DNA from: Flavobacteriales bacterium
Lineage (GTDB): Bacteria > Bacteroidota > Bacteroidia > Flavobacteriales > Flavobacteriaceae
DNA length: 64,000 nt
NCBI GenBank assembly: GCA_027067965.1
Contig: JAMOUV010000010.1
Span: 186,001 to 250,000 of the forward strand
Reading direction: 5' to 3'
Positions 36,679 to 43,848 of this stretch are shown in pieces; position 1 is the stretch's first letter; each line of letters begins with the position of its first letter. The position numbers and the translations under genes were made by a program. Under the pieces are notes generated by a model. The model worked only from the letters and a program-made list of their open reading frames with translations, did not search any database and was not told where the DNA came from.

Positions 36679-37861
36679 GTGATTTCTGTTTTATGTAAAC
36701 TTTGTCTCCTTCAGTTAATCCGAATGAACCCGTTAATGCCAATAAATCGCCGGGTTTTAGCCCTTTGCTTATCCAAACTTGTTTATTATAAACCAATTCC
36801 TTTTGAACCGGACGTTTTTTTACCTTATAAATCACTTTTCCGTTTTTGTCTGTGCTCAAACTATCCAATACATATACAAATGCTTGTCCGTGCGCGTCTT
36901 CCTGAACCAATGAGACGGGTATTACTATGGCATGATCTATATTTTTGGCCAATACACGGATTTTAGCCGTTAAATTCGGTTTGAGCAAACCGGTTTTATT
37001 GTCCACATTTATTCTTATTTTAAAAGTTCTATTGTTTGGATGAATAAAATTTCCGGTATAATCGATTTTTTTATGAACAGTGATTCCCGCTTCCGGAAAT
37101 TCTATAAGGGCGGGTTTTCCGGCGGTTATATCTTTTAAATATTTTTCAGACACATCGGCTTCCGTATATACGTTTCGCAAATTTACTACCCGGGCTACGG
37201 GACGTCCCGGCATAGCGGTTTCGCCTTCTTTGATCATCAATTCATCCAAAGTGCCCGAAATAGGTGCGGTAATTTTGGCACGTTTGAGTTGTTCGTAAAG
37301 CGTGCCGAGTTTCTTTTGTAAACCTAGGTATTTGGTACGTGCTTGCAAATAAGCCATTTCCGACCCGATTTTTTGTTCCCATAAGCGTTTTTGTCGTTCA
37401 AAAGCGGTTTTTGCCAATTGAAATTGTGTTCGCACTTCGCCGATTTGGTTGCGTAAAATTTTATCATCCAATCGCATGATTAATTCTCCTTTACGAACCT
37501 TGTCCCCGACCTTCATGTAAATTTTAACTACTTCTCCTTGAAATAAAGGAACAACATTCACATCTCCGTCCGATTTGACTACACCTTGCAAATCAATATA
37601 ATAACGAAATACGCTTTCTTGAACCGTATCTACGGCGATAGAAGGAATATCTTCATTTACCGAATCGCGAAGTTGTCGCTCTATTTTAATCAATTCTTTT
37701 TTAAGACTGTCAATTTTCTTTTTGAGTATCTTTCGCTTGGCATGTAAATCTTGAGTGTGTGGCGATTTGTTTTTAGCACAAGAACCTGTTGCGATGGCTA
37801 AAAAGAAGAAAATCCATAAAGTATGTATGCCGAATTTTTTCATAAGAATTTTATTTTTCAT
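36671..37861 (-). CDS. RND efflux periplasmic adaptor (MFP), lipoprotein
   Basis: The 396-aa protein has a lipoprotein signal peptide ending TGSC (Cys28 from the first Met). If translation starts at Met7 (37843), 7 bp after the TolC stop, the signal is more compact, so that start is an alternative. A coiled-coil hairpin (about 30-65 and 140-190), the lipoyl half-motif VKIYMKVGDKVRKGELIM and beta-barrel parts follow. It bridges the pump and the TolC-like channel. Confidence 0.92.
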   Translation of the reverse strand: MKNKILMKKFGIHTLWIFFFLAIATGSCAKNKSPHTQDLHAKRKILKKKIDSLKKELIKIERQLRDSVNEDIPSIAVDTVQESVFRYYIDLQGVVKSDGDVNVVPLFQGEVVKIYMKVGDKVRKGELIMRLDDKILRNQIGEVRTQFQLAKTAFERQKRLWEQKIGSEMAYLQARTKYLGLQKKLGTLYEQLKRAKITAPISGTLDELMIKEGETAMPGRPVARVVNLRNVYTEADVSEKYLKDITAGKPALIEFPEAGITVHKKIDYTGNFIHPNNRTFKIRINVDNKTGLLKPNLTAKIRVLAKNIDHAIVIPVSLVQEDAHGQAFVYVLDSLSTDKNGKVIYKVKKRPVQKELVYNKQVWISKGLKPGDLLALTGSFGLTEGDKVYIKQKSHE

Positions 37862-39188
37862 TGTTAAGGAAATTTTGCAATTTTATTTTTTGTAAAATAG
37901 CGTCGTTTAATGCGTTTAAATATTGTTGTTGGGCTTGATATAACTGCATGCGGGCCATATTTAATTGAAAACTGTTGCCCACTCCTTCGTTATATTTTAT
38001 TCTTTCGCGCGATTCAATTTGCGAAGCCAGTTTCATATTTTTTCTTTTGGTTTCCAGTTTATCCAGCGCATTTATATATTGATTGACTAATTTCTTATGC
38101 GTGATTTTTAATTGTCGTTGAAGATTGTCAAATTCCATTTTGGTATTTTCATAGTCAATTCTGGCTTGTCCGATTCGTTTATGATTAACAAAAGATGAAA
38201 ATAAGGGAATATTAATGCTGATGCCAATAAAAGATTGCTTATACCATGATTGATCACTATTAAAAAAATTAAACTCATTGTGATATGCATTTTTTCCGTA
38301 TGAATAGAAGGCCGCAACGGTCGGTAGCATTTGCGATTGTTCGTAGCGTAATTTTAGTTTACCGGATTTTACTTTGTTCTCCATTATTTTATAGTCTATA
38401 TTATTACTCGGATTAAAATCCGATTGAAGAAGCCGCAAATCCGACGCTTTATTAGCCAAGGTTTCGGCATTATCGGTTAAAACCAATGTTTCATCGGGAT
38501 TCCGCCCCATGACATAATTAAGCATTTCGTATGCAGTGGTTTTCATATTCTCCAAAAACTTTTTTTGATTCACCAATTCCGAAAGTGTAATTTCCAGTTG
38601 AGTGACATCGGTTTCTTCCACAAATCCGTTTTGATACATTTGACGGGTATCGGAAAGATTTTTTTCTAAAACGGCAATGTTATTTTGAACAATTTCCAAA
38701 CTTTTATCCGCCAAGGCGGCATTGACATATGCCCGGGCGGTAATTTCTTTTATTTTTTGTTTGGTTTTAACCGAAGCCAGTTCAGAAATTTGTTGATAAA
38801 CTCGTGAAGAATATAGTCCCGTAATATATGAACCGCTGAATATCAGTTGATTAATTGTAGCACTCCATTTCATATTTTGATCCGTTCCGAATGATACGGG
38901 AATATATTGATCTTCGGGGGCCTGCGGATTAAAAATTCGGGCGGGCATCAAATTAACCGGTTTGTCGATGAATCTTTGGTAAGAAATATTGCCCGATGCC
39001 TGCGGAAGTCCCATAGCAGTGGTTTCCCATACCTTTTTCTTGGCTTTTATTATTTCGTTGTCGGCTTTAATAACCTGAATGTTATGTTCCACTGCATAAT
39101 CTATGGCTTCTTCAAGTGAAAAAGCGGTTTGTTGTGCAAGAATCCTTAAGGAACCGAAAATCAGAATTAGTATCAAGATTTTTTTCAT
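37851..39188 (-). CDS. TolC-family outer-membrane efflux protein
   Basis: The 445-aa protein has a signal peptide (about 1-18, ending LAQQ). Two long helical TolC repeats follow, with the typical SLEEAIDYAVEHN opening and an IPLFSSFVNHKRI-type motif (PLFxxF) in the second half. It forms the outer-membrane duct. Its start overlaps the tetR stop by 4 bp, giving a tetR-tolC-mfp-rnd operon in that order. Confidence 0.93.
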   Translation of the reverse strand: MKKILILILIFGSLRILAQQTAFSLEEAIDYAVEHNIQVIKADNEIIKAKKKVWETTAMGLPQASGNISYQRFIDKPVNLMPARIFNPQAPEDQYIPVSFGTDQNMKWSATINQLIFSGSYITGLYSSRVYQQISELASVKTKQKIKEITARAYVNAALADKSLEIVQNNIAVLEKNLSDTRQMYQNGFVEETDVTQLEITLSELVNQKKFLENMKTTAYEMLNYVMGRNPDETLVLTDNAETLANKASDLRLLQSDFNPSNNIDYKIMENKVKSGKLKLRYEQSQMLPTVAAFYSYGKNAYHNEFNFFNSDQSWYKQSFIGISINIPLFSSFVNHKRIGQARIDYENTKMEFDNLQRQLKITHKKLVNQYINALDKLETKRKNMKLASQIESRERIKYNEGVGNSFQLNMARMQLYQAQQQYLNALNDAILQKIKLQNFLNNEK

Positions 39189-39799
39189 ATTTCATATTTT
39201 TTCAGCACGTTTTTTAATTCTTTTTTCCCTTTTTTGGTAGAAATGGATTGTAAATAAAGTTTGATGAACAAAGAATTAAATATGTATTTCTGAACGAGGT
39301 CTTGAGGAAAAATGTCTTCGTTTTGTAATACGTATTTGCAACCGAAAAACATTCGCTTGAAAAACTCACGATTAAGATTTTTTTTATAATACCCGGCCTG
39401 GATTCCCTTATTGAAATTATTCTCCAAAAAATCAAATATGCGTTTTCTTTTAATCTGTTCCATTTCCTTGACCAGGGCGGGATAATATTTTTTCATTTGA
39501 CGATAGGGTTCCATTGTTAATTCTTTGACAATGGAATTAATCATCTTTCTGACGGCAAAGAAATCTTCGTATGGATTTAAATTTTGCGCTTCGAGTTCGT
39601 CGATTTTTTTACAAATCCGGTCGGAAAGATAAAGTACGGTTTCGCGTACCAAATCATCTTTATTGGCAAAGTATTTATAAAGCGTTTTTTTTGACATGCC
39701 TAATTCCGATGCCAAATTATCCATTGTAGTTTCTTTAATACCGCGTGAAAAAAATAATTCTACGGATTTTGATAAAATTTTTTCTTTGGTATTTTCCAT
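39185..39799 (-). CDS. TetR-family regulator of the efflux operon
   Basis: The 204-aa protein has an N-terminal HTH (about residues 7-52, with GIKETTMDNLASELGMSKK then TLYKYFANKDDLV) and a helical ligand domain without recognised specificity. As first gene of the operon it likely represses its own promoter and is released by a pump substrate, which is the usual logic of this arrangement and not shown directly. Confidence 0.93.
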   Translation of the reverse strand: MENTKEKILSKSVELFFSRGIKETTMDNLASELGMSKKTLYKYFANKDDLVRETVLYLSDRICKKIDELEAQNLNPYEDFFAVRKMINSIVKELTMEPYRQMKKYYPALVKEMEQIKRKRIFDFLENNFNKGIQAGYYKKNLNREFFKRMFFGCKYVLQNEDIFPQDLVQKYIFNSLFIKLYLQSISTKKGKKELKNVLKKYEI

Positions 39800-39819
39800 G
39801 ATTAATGTGATTTGCAGGA

Positions 39820-39851
39820 CAAATATAATAAAAAAGAAACTAATAAAACAA
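39820..39851 (-). promoter_or_regulatory. Promoter of the tetR-tolC-mfp-rnd operon (TTG - 21 bp - TATATTTG)
   Basis: On the minus strand TTG (39849-39851) and an exact -7 box TATATTTG (39820-39827) are 21 bp apart, with the tetR ATG 20 bp downstream. A further TATATTTG-like site lies about 70 bp upstream. A TetR operator is expected here but none was identified with confidence. Confidence 0.6.
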
Positions 39852-40020
39852 AAATAGTTTCCGTGGTGTAATTCACAATTTGGACAAATATATAACCGCC
39901 AGTGTATAAATGACTTACAATACTCGTAAAAAAGGAACTTTAATAAAAAAATAAAAATATAAAAGATAATTTTACAGAAATAGCACGAAAAAGAAGCAAA
40001 TATTTATACAGTTATAATGA

Positions 40021-40245
40021 AATGAATATATTAATCGAATATATTTCGACTTCAGAATAAGGGAAATTGCATCTGTTTATACAAATGTGCAATACAATGG
40101 CATTTTACATTTATTTGAATTGTTTATGGAAAATAATATCATCGATCTGCATACGGCTATTTCTACATTAAACCGGCTTATGAAAATCAATAAACGATTG
40201 CCTTTTGATATTTTTCAACAGCATATTAATGAATGGAGAAAGTAG
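40021..40245 (+). pseudogene. Remnant of a second PIN-toxin gene (3' part)
   Basis: The frame is open from 40021 to the TAG at 40245 with no start codon suited to a full protein. From about 40063 its translation (EIASVYTNVQYNGILHLFE, then LFMENNIIDLHTAISTL) parallels residues 105-164 of the intact PIN protein at 41885. It ends two residues early (stop after EWRK instead of RR). Nucleotide identity is high from about 40090, and continues past the stop through the terminator. The N-terminal two thirds are missing. Confidence 0.75.
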
Positions 40246-40329
40246 CGGTAAAAAATGAGAATTTTTGACAGGACCGGTGCTTTTTCCGGAAAACGGAAAA
40301 CATTTTTTTAGTGAAAGAATGAAGGAGTT
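40090..40329 (+). repeat. Direct repeat, copy 1 (toxin 3' end plus terminator)
   Basis: This region repeats 42221-42466. Shared are the last ~50 codons of the PIN toxin, the ACCGGT-rich spacer, a TTTTCCG/CGGAAAA hairpin with T-run (40282-40309) and the sequence GTGAAAGAATGAAGGA. Differences are scattered substitutions and a few short indels. The two copies are about 2.1 kb apart and bracket the intact antitoxin/toxin pair. Confidence 0.85.
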
Positions 40330-40373
40330 GGTTTAATGAATAATGAAAAATTAAGAACTAAAAATGAAAATCA

Positions 40374-40401
40374 CCAAATCCCAAATCCCAAGTCCCAAAT
40401 C
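40374..40401. repeat. Four tandem CCAAATC heptamers
   Basis: CCAAATC is repeated four times (third unit CCAAGTC) without spacing, in the gap between two pseudogene remnants. Confidence 0.85.
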
Positions 40402-40456
40402 CGGTTTTTATAATGCGTTGATTTAGTTAAAGTTAAGATCAAGGTTAAAGTCCCTG

Positions 40457-40677
40457 TCAATACCAAAACCCGAACAACCACAAAGGAATAACATTCCCGT
40501 ATCCGGTTTCCAAGTCATCCTTGACAATAAAAGCATTTTCCAATCCTTGGATTTGCTTGGCTTTCTTGCTTTTGCCGCCTATTTCAAATACGTAATTTTT
40601 GATTTGGTAATCACCCGTTTCACTGTAATAAAGGGGAAAAACACGGGAGGTTTGGTTGACAAATGTTTCACGCATGA
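40457..40677 (-). pseudogene. C-terminal remnant of an AAA/DUF4143-type ATPase
   Basis: The minus-strand frame reads MRETFVNQTSR, GDYQIKNYVFEIGGKSKK, QIQGLENAFIVKDD and GYGNVIPLWLFGFWY before its stop. These are the conserved last ~70 residues of the ATP-binding (DUF4143) proteins common in Bacteroidota, as I recall them (IRETFF..NQL, FEIGGK.KK, F..KDD.E.G..N.IPLWLFG). The ATPase domain is absent, and the frame upstream of MRETF does not resemble the family. It is therefore a 3' fragment. Confidence 0.7.
40651..40666. repeat. 16-bp direct repeat, copy 1 (in ATPase remnant)
   Basis: TTTGGTTGACAAATGT here is identical to 40746-40761. In this copy it encodes, on the minus strand, the TFVNQ part of the ATPase remnant. 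Confidence 0.9.
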
Positions 40678-40714
40678 AACGATTTATAGCAAAAAGTATA
40701 TCATACGTGAAACA
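40664..40714. promoter_or_regulatory. Candidate operator upstream of the XRE-ImmA/PIN operon
   Basis: The half-sites TGTTTCACG (40664-40672) and CGTGAAACA (40706-40714) form a perfect 9-bp inverted repeat with a 33-bp gap. A third half-site CATGAAAC (40673-40680) abuts the first. It lies 37-87 bp upstream of the promoter's -33 box, as expected for autoregulation by the XRE protein. Part of it overlaps the ATPase remnant, so chance is possible. Confidence 0.35.
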
Positions 40715-40745
40715 ATATTTTTTAAAACAACGGCTTGGCACAAAA

Positions 40746-40761
40746 TTTGGTTGACAAATGT
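40746..40761. repeat. 16-bp direct repeat, copy 2 (in TA promoter)
   Basis: A second exact copy of TTTGGTTGACAAATGT lies 95 bp after the first. Its TTG supplies the -33 element of the antitoxin promoter. Confidence 0.9.
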
Positions 40762-40781
40762 ATTAGTTTTTGTTATATTTG
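40751..40781 (+). promoter_or_regulatory. Promoter of the XRE-ImmA/PIN operon (TTG - 20 bp - TATATTTG)
   Basis: TTG at 40751-40753 and an exact -7 box TATATTTG at 40774-40781 are 20 bp apart; the antitoxin ATG is 21 bp downstream. Confidence 0.75.
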
Positions 40782-40802
40782 TAAACCGATAGCCAACTAA
40801 CC

Positions 40803-41885
40803 ATGATAAAAGATATTCTTTCATACCGTCTTAAAGCCGCCCGTAAAGCCATGGGTTATTCCATGGAAAAACTTGCCCGGGAAGTAGGCATCAGTAAGCA
40901 AATGATTTCCAAATATGAGAAAGGAAAATCCCTTCCCGGCAGTGGATTATTGATTAAATTATCCGAAGTGTTGGGCGTATCGCCCGGTTATTTTTTCGAG
41001 GAACCTATGGTTTTGGAAAACGAAATCAAATTCCGCAAAAAAGCCAAACTTCCCAAGCGGGAACAGGAAAAAATTTTGTACTTCATGTCGCAACGCCTGG
41101 AAAAATACCTTCTGGTGGAAAATATTTTGGGAATGGACAGCCGGTTTATTAGCCCGTTAAAAGAGGATGAGGCGAATTTATTGAAACGGTTCAACCCAGC
41201 CAATGCCGAACGCTTAGCTGAAACCGTGCGTAAAAATTGGGAAATAGGCAAGGATCCTATTGCGAATGTGATTTATCTATTGGAGGAATTTCGTATAAAA
41301 GTGATTGAAATCGAAAATAAAGACAAAGAGGACAACCGCTTTGACGGATTGGCGGGCATAATGGATAATGAGATTGCGGTTATTGTAACCAAAAAACATG
41401 ATTACATCGAGCGAAAGCGCTTTACTTTATTACACGAATTGGGACATTTGTTAATTAACCGTTATGCGGAAAAATTGCCTGACGAAAAAACCGAAGAAGC
41501 TTTTTGTAACCGGTTTGCGGGCGCCATGCTGCTTCCACGGGAAGTCGTTATTGAATATTTTGGGAGAAAACCGCGTGCACTTTACTTGAGTGAATTGGCA
41601 TTCGTTCAGGAAAAATACGGTATCAGCATTCGGGCGATAATGTACAGGTTAAAAGATTTGGGCATTATTTCCGAAAGGAAATTTCAAAGTTTTTTCAAGC
41701 ATTTAAATGGAAACAAAAATTACAAAAAACTGATTGATAAAGAACGTTTTCCGGGCAACGAAATTTCCGGAAGGTTTGAAGCCTTGGTTTTTAAAGCCCT
41801 GTCGGAAGATTTAATTACCACCGGCAAAGCGGCCGAATTATTGGGAACCGGCTTGGAAGAAGTTCGTAATAAAATACTTATGTAA
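40803..41885 (+). CDS. XRE HTH - ImmA/IrrE metallopeptidase-like antitoxin
   Basis: The 360-aa protein has an N-terminal XRE HTH (about 7-62, with MEKLAREVGISKQMISKYEK). A linker and an ImmA/IrrE-type domain follow, with the zinc motif HELGH (211-215) and a downstream Glu (TEEAFCNRFAGAMLLP). The C-terminal ~70 residues are helical. COG2856-type proteins of this kind are known partners of PIN or other toxins, acting as DNA-binding autorepressors and antitoxins. The stop and the toxin ATG overlap (TAATG), so the pair is translationally coupled. Confidence 0.9.
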   Translation: MIKDILSYRLKAARKAMGYSMEKLAREVGISKQMISKYEKGKSLPGSGLLIKLSEVLGVSPGYFFEEPMVLENEIKFRKKAKLPKREQEKILYFMSQRLEKYLLVENILGMDSRFISPLKEDEANLLKRFNPANAERLAETVRKNWEIGKDPIANVIYLLEEFRIKVIEIENKDKEDNRFDGLAGIMDNEIAVIVTKKHDYIERKRFTLLHELGHLLINRYAEKLPDEKTEEAFCNRFAGAMLLPREVVIEYFGRKPRALYLSELAFVQEKYGISIRAIMYRLKDLGIISERKFQSFFKHLNGNKNYKKLIDKERFPGNEISGRFEALVFKALSEDLITTGKAAELLGTGLEEVRNKILM

Positions 41886-42382
41886 TGGAAACGGTATTGA
41901 TTAGCGATGCCAATATTTTTATTGATTTGCATAAATCGGACCTGTTACCTTTTTTATTCCGGCTTCCTTACGAAATTTATACTACGGACTTGGTATTAAA
42001 TGAAGTAAAATCAGGACAAGCCACCTTACAACTTTTCCTGCAAAGCGATGATTTGAAAGTATTGAGCGCTACAGGTGAAGAATTGGCGGAAATGGCATTG
42101 TTGAAAAGGAAAAATTTGTCGCTTGCGGATTGTTCGGTACTTTATTTTGCTAAGAAAAACGGATATTTATTACTTACCAATGAGAAAAACCTTCGAAAAG
42201 TAGCGAAAATGGAAAGGGTTAAATATCATGGAATTTTGTATGTATTTGAATTGTTTATGGAAAATAATATTATCGATTTGCCTACGGCTATTTCTACCTT
42301 AAATAAACTTCTGGAAATCAATAAACGATTGCCTTTTGATATTTTTCAACAGCGGATTGATGAATGGAGAAAGCGGCGGTAA
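41885..42382 (+). CDS. PIN-domain-like toxin
   Basis: The 165-aa protein starts LISDANIFIDL (Asp8), has LNEV (Glu40), SLADCSVLYFAKK (Asp82) and LLTNEKNLRKVA, the acidic-residue layout of a PIN ribonuclease, with the fourth position Asn/Glu instead of Asp. PIN toxins cleave tRNA, rRNA or mRNA. It shares a one-base start/stop overlap with its upstream antitoxin. A 3' fragment of a close homologue lies at 40021-40245. Confidence 0.83.
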   Translation: METVLISDANIFIDLHKSDLLPFLFRLPYEIYTTDLVLNEVKSGQATLQLFLQSDDLKVLSATGEELAEMALLKRKNLSLADCSVLYFAKKNGYLLLTNEKNLRKVAKMERVKYHGILYVFELFMENNIIDLPTAISTLNKLLEINKRLPFDIFQQRIDEWRKRR

Positions 42383-42466
42383 AAAATGATAATTTTTGAC
42401 CGGTAACCGGTGCTTTTTCCGGAAAACGGAAAACATTTTTTTTAGTGAAAGAATGAAGGAATGAAA
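42221..42466 (+). repeat. Direct repeat, copy 2 (toxin 3' end plus terminator)
   Basis: This is the intact-gene counterpart of 40090-40329. It covers the last ~54 codons of the PIN toxin and about 85 bp beyond its stop. Confidence 0.85.
42415..42443 (+). terminator. Intrinsic terminator of the PIN toxin operon
   Basis: The stem TTTTCCG/CGGAAAA with a 5-nt loop is followed by eight T, 33 bp past the toxin stop. The same hairpin is preserved behind the toxin remnant at 40282-40309. Confidence 0.7.
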
Positions 42467-42597
42467 GAGTTGACTGCTTCGCCGCAAATCGATTAAACGA
42501 TTCCGGGCTTCAATGATGTAACGGAAAAATCCTAAATCCGTAAAACATTTGTGATAATTAGTATAATTCGTGGAAAAACTCTTTAATTCTTTCATTC
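42451..42597. repeat. 21-bp imperfect inverted repeat pair
   Basis: GAATGAAGGAATGAAAGAGTT (42451-42471) pairs with the inverse complement of 42577-42597, with 19 of 21 positions matching. The 105 bp between contain no gene. The rest of the 42383-42687 gap holds the toxin terminator and AT-rich filler. It could be a small MITE-like relic or a structured 3' element. Confidence 0.55.
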
Positions 42598-42687
42598 AAA
42601 AAAACTATTCACTAAATCCTGTCACACCAATACACTGAAAAAAAATTGTTCATTAAAAAACTCTTTCACCGGATTTTTCCCCCGACA

Positions 42688-43677
42688 TTACTTTATATTC
42701 ATCCGAATAATCTCATCAAAAACTTGCGCCAAGGTTTTGCCGGCTGCGCGGATTTGTTGAGGCAGGATGCTGGCTTCGGTAAGTCCGGGTACCATATTGA
42801 TTTCCAAGAAGTAAGGCACACCGTCCCGTACGATGTATTCGGCACGGGAAACACCGTCCAAATCCAAGACTTCGTACACGCGCCGGGCGGTGGCTTCTAT
42901 GCGATGGCGCAAATTGTCCGGAATACGGGCGGGGGTGATTTCCTGTGCCTTGCCCAAATATTTGGCTTCGTAGTCGAAAAATTCGTTTTCGGGGATGATT
43001 TCCGTAATGGGAAAAACTTCCGGCTTGCCGTTGAGCTTAATCACCCCTACCGAAAATTCGCGGCCTTCCAAAAATTCTTCGATAAGGATTTCATCGTCTT
43101 CGGTAAAGGCATATTCAATGGCCGGCATAAGTTCTTCCGGCTTTTTTACTTTGCTGATGCCATAACTTGACCCAGCTTTATTGGGTTTGACAAACATGGG
43201 CAAACCGATTTCCTTAATAATATTTTCCGTATCCACCGGGTCGTTTTTGTGCAGGAAAACCGATTTGGCCGTGGGAATACCGTAAGCCCGAACCACCGAA
43301 ATGGAATACATCTTATTGAAAGTCAACGCCATTTTGTCAAAATCCGCCGAACTGTGCGGAATGCCCAACATTTCCCAATAAGCCGGCAAGGGGCCGTCTT
43401 CGCCCGGATGGCCGTGAATGGCATTAAACACAAAATCAAAAGTCAATTTTCCTTCGGGCAGCATGACGCTAAAATCGTTTTTATCCACCGGGAATTTTTG
43501 ATTGTCACGTTGTAAATACCATCCGTCCCGGGCGATAATTACCGGATAGACATCGTATTTATCCTTCGGCAAATGTTTTAAAACCGTTTGTCCGCTTTTA
43601 AGCGAAATTTCATGTTCGGACGAGTAACCGCCCATGGCGACGGCGATTTTTTTCTTGGCATTTCGTATTGATGACAT
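42688..43677 (-). CDS. ddl: D-alanine--D-alanine ligase
   Basis: The 329-aa ATP-grasp enzyme has GGYSSEHEISLKSG at the N-terminus, FNAIHGHPGEDG (about 88-99), the ATP-grasp lid region KPNKAGSSYGISK and the metal site FLEINMVPGLT. It makes D-Ala-D-Ala for peptidoglycan. The gene is noticeably richer in G and C than the neighbouring TA island. It is transcribed alone, with a TACTTTTG -7 box 20 bp before the ATG. Confidence 0.95.
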   Translation of the reverse strand: MSSIRNAKKKIAVAMGGYSSEHEISLKSGQTVLKHLPKDKYDVYPVIIARDGWYLQRDNQKFPVDKNDFSVMLPEGKLTFDFVFNAIHGHPGEDGPLPAYWEMLGIPHSSADFDKMALTFNKMYSISVVRAYGIPTAKSVFLHKNDPVDTENIIKEIGLPMFVKPNKAGSSYGISKVKKPEELMPAIEYAFTEDDEILIEEFLEGREFSVGVIKLNGKPEVFPITEIIPENEFFDYEAKYLGKAQEITPARIPDNLRHRIEATARRVYEVLDLDGVSRAEYIVRDGVPYFLEINMVPGLTEASILPQQIRAAGKTLAQVFDEIIRMNIK

Positions 43678-43697
43678 AAATATTTTCGATTGCTCAA

Positions 43698-43705
43698 CAA
43701 AAGTA
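43698..43705 (-). promoter_or_regulatory. -7 promoter element (TACTTTTG) of ddl
   Basis: Exact TAnnTTTG box 20 bp upstream of the ddl ATG on the minus strand. Confidence 0.5.
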
Positions 43706-43848
43706 GGAAAAATGCATGAACCGGGACGGCGGCTTCATTAATAGCATCTTTTGATTGTATCCAACATCTAAATTTTAAGGCGAATAGACCTTTTTAAAGA
43801 GTTATTTTAACTGCCACGAATTGTCCATTAATATATCTTGATAATTTT

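Noticed and set aside
40374-40401. Tandem CCAAATC units as a CRISPR array
   Set aside because: The units are contiguous heptamers with no spacers; no cas gene is in the window.
42646-43170. 174-codon plus-strand frame across ddl
   Set aside because: It is antisense to conserved ATP-grasp motifs of ddl and looks like no known protein.
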